The notes beneath the pieces are model-generated. The model was not told the origin of the DNA, did no database searches, and saw only the letters and a program-made list of their open reading frames with translations. From Leptoclinus maculatus (lineage: Eukaryota; Chordata; Actinopteri; Perciformes; Stichaeidae), in the NCBI GenBank assembly GCA_032191485.1, contig JAVDOI010000043.1, positions 1 to 64,000 of the forward strand: 64,000 nt of DNA, given 5' to 3'. Positions within the stretch are counted from its first letter, which is position 1. Each line of letters begins with the position of its first letter. Shown one piece after another: positions 63,058 through 64,000 of this stretch. The position numbers were made by a program, and so were the translations under genes.

Positions 63058-64000
63058 GACTGTTCTGAAGGAGGACTGCTAGAAGACCTTGTAAAGAGGA
63101 AACAACCGAACTGAACAGAAATTTATATGGAAAATGTACAAAAAACTCGCAGACGTCTTCTTGCATTCAGAGATATTCAGAGACGTCGGTACGTACCGAG
63201 ATGTCTCTAAATATCAAGTGAAGAAGCCCGTGTGCGGGAGGTTTTATCTTCTGTATTGTCTACCCTAGGTATTCTCCTACGCACCTGTCGACTGATCTTT
63301 ATATGGAAAATGTACGAAATTTGACATGTTTTTGCAATTTGTAACCAAACTGTCCGACGTTCTTCCTTCCTTCACATTTCCCAGAGTCTGATCGCCAGCT
63401 CGAGTTCTTTATTTTGGTTCTTTGTGGAACAGTAACACGTGATCTGTTCTCAGGAACTTTGTGCGCTTCTTCTTATCCTCGACAATTCTGTGCAATCCAA
63501 ACAAAACGCAGTGACTTCTTCTTTCTTTTTTCCCCCTAATTGCTGGAAAGTGTCCCCGACATGAGTTACGGCTCAAAGCGGAGGAGTTGTCTGAGCTTTT
63601 CCTGAGCGCGGAGGAAGTTCCCCCGTGGAGACAGTATCACTCTTATCCACTAACGTGCTTCGCTCCTACAGTACAAGCCGACACAGTACACAGGCTCCCG
63701 TGAGCGATAAATCACACTTGTGATGTCGTGCACACCGAATATGCTAAGCGGGGGGGGAATTGAAACCTTGTTATTGTAATCATCTGAATCCTTTTGCCGT
63801 CTGACAGACACATTCATCCAGATCCCGTTATTACAGAGCGCCGTACAGGATCTTCTAAAAACAGTGTGCACTTCAAACACACCGTCTCTTAGAATACCAC
63901 TCGCTGCAGATGATGACAAAGCAATGCGACATTACACAGAGGAACACGTTTTAATGTGTGCGAGTGAGGATTTTCAGGTTTTGCGTGACGGGATGTACTG

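Noticed and set aside
1..64000. CRISPR arrays, bacterial operons, rRNA genes
   Set aside because: None seen; the short tandem arrays have no spacers and the sequence is clearly vertebrate nuclear DNA.

Overview
The window reads as nuclear DNA of a ray-finned fish, probably a percomorph teleost. Evidence: vertebrate split genes with GT/AG introns, very frequent (CA)n/(TG)n microsatellites, long poly-G/poly-C runs, and teleost-type repeats (hAT elements, a B-box SINE, an internally deleted Polinton/Maverick). I cannot fix the species from sequence alone.

Only two intact protein genes are visible, and they point away from each other. On the minus strand, 14,577-14,027 is coding exon 1 of dach1 (Dachshund N-box co-repressor). 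Everything to its left (1-14,026) is the start of its large first intron. On the plus strand, 58,220-60,733 is a complete four-exon klf5 gene (443 codons), with a GC-box promoter and a long 3' UTR that contains a ~260-bp TA tract. Human DACH1 and KLF5 also lie near each other in this divergent arrangement on chromosome 13, so the pair is an ancient syntenic block. The genes I recall lying between them in human (MZT1, BORA, DIS3, PIBF1) are not recognisable here.

The ~43 kb between the genes is a desert. It alternates AT-rich, TAAT/ATTA-rich blocks that look like conserved non-coding regulatory elements with younger repeat insertions. Octamer motifs (ATTTGCAT/ATGCAAAT) recur more often than chance predicts.

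Mobile and repetitive DNA, left to right: a degenerate interspersed repeat at 7.7-8.3 kb; a 22-copy, 49-bp minisatellite at 21.4-22.5 kb with patterned variants; an 18-bp tandem array at 37.85 kb; a hAT element at 38.3-39.8 kb with near-perfect 8-bp target duplication; a fold-back element at 46.9-48.1 kb with a SINE inside it; a Polinton/Maverick derivative at 50,978-55,257 with ~80-bp inverted ends and a perfect 6-bp target duplication (CTTGTC); and a composite inverted-repeat element at 57.0-57.8 kb with a 107-bp hAT MITE nested inside (perfect 8-bp duplication GTCTACAG).

The Polinton is the most unusual object. It keeps only a broken, truncated protein-primed DNA polymerase B gene. A second ~2.2-kb segment inside it carries spliced-looking exons of a non-polymerase gene, as if a host gene fragment had been captured and then nested in the Polinton.
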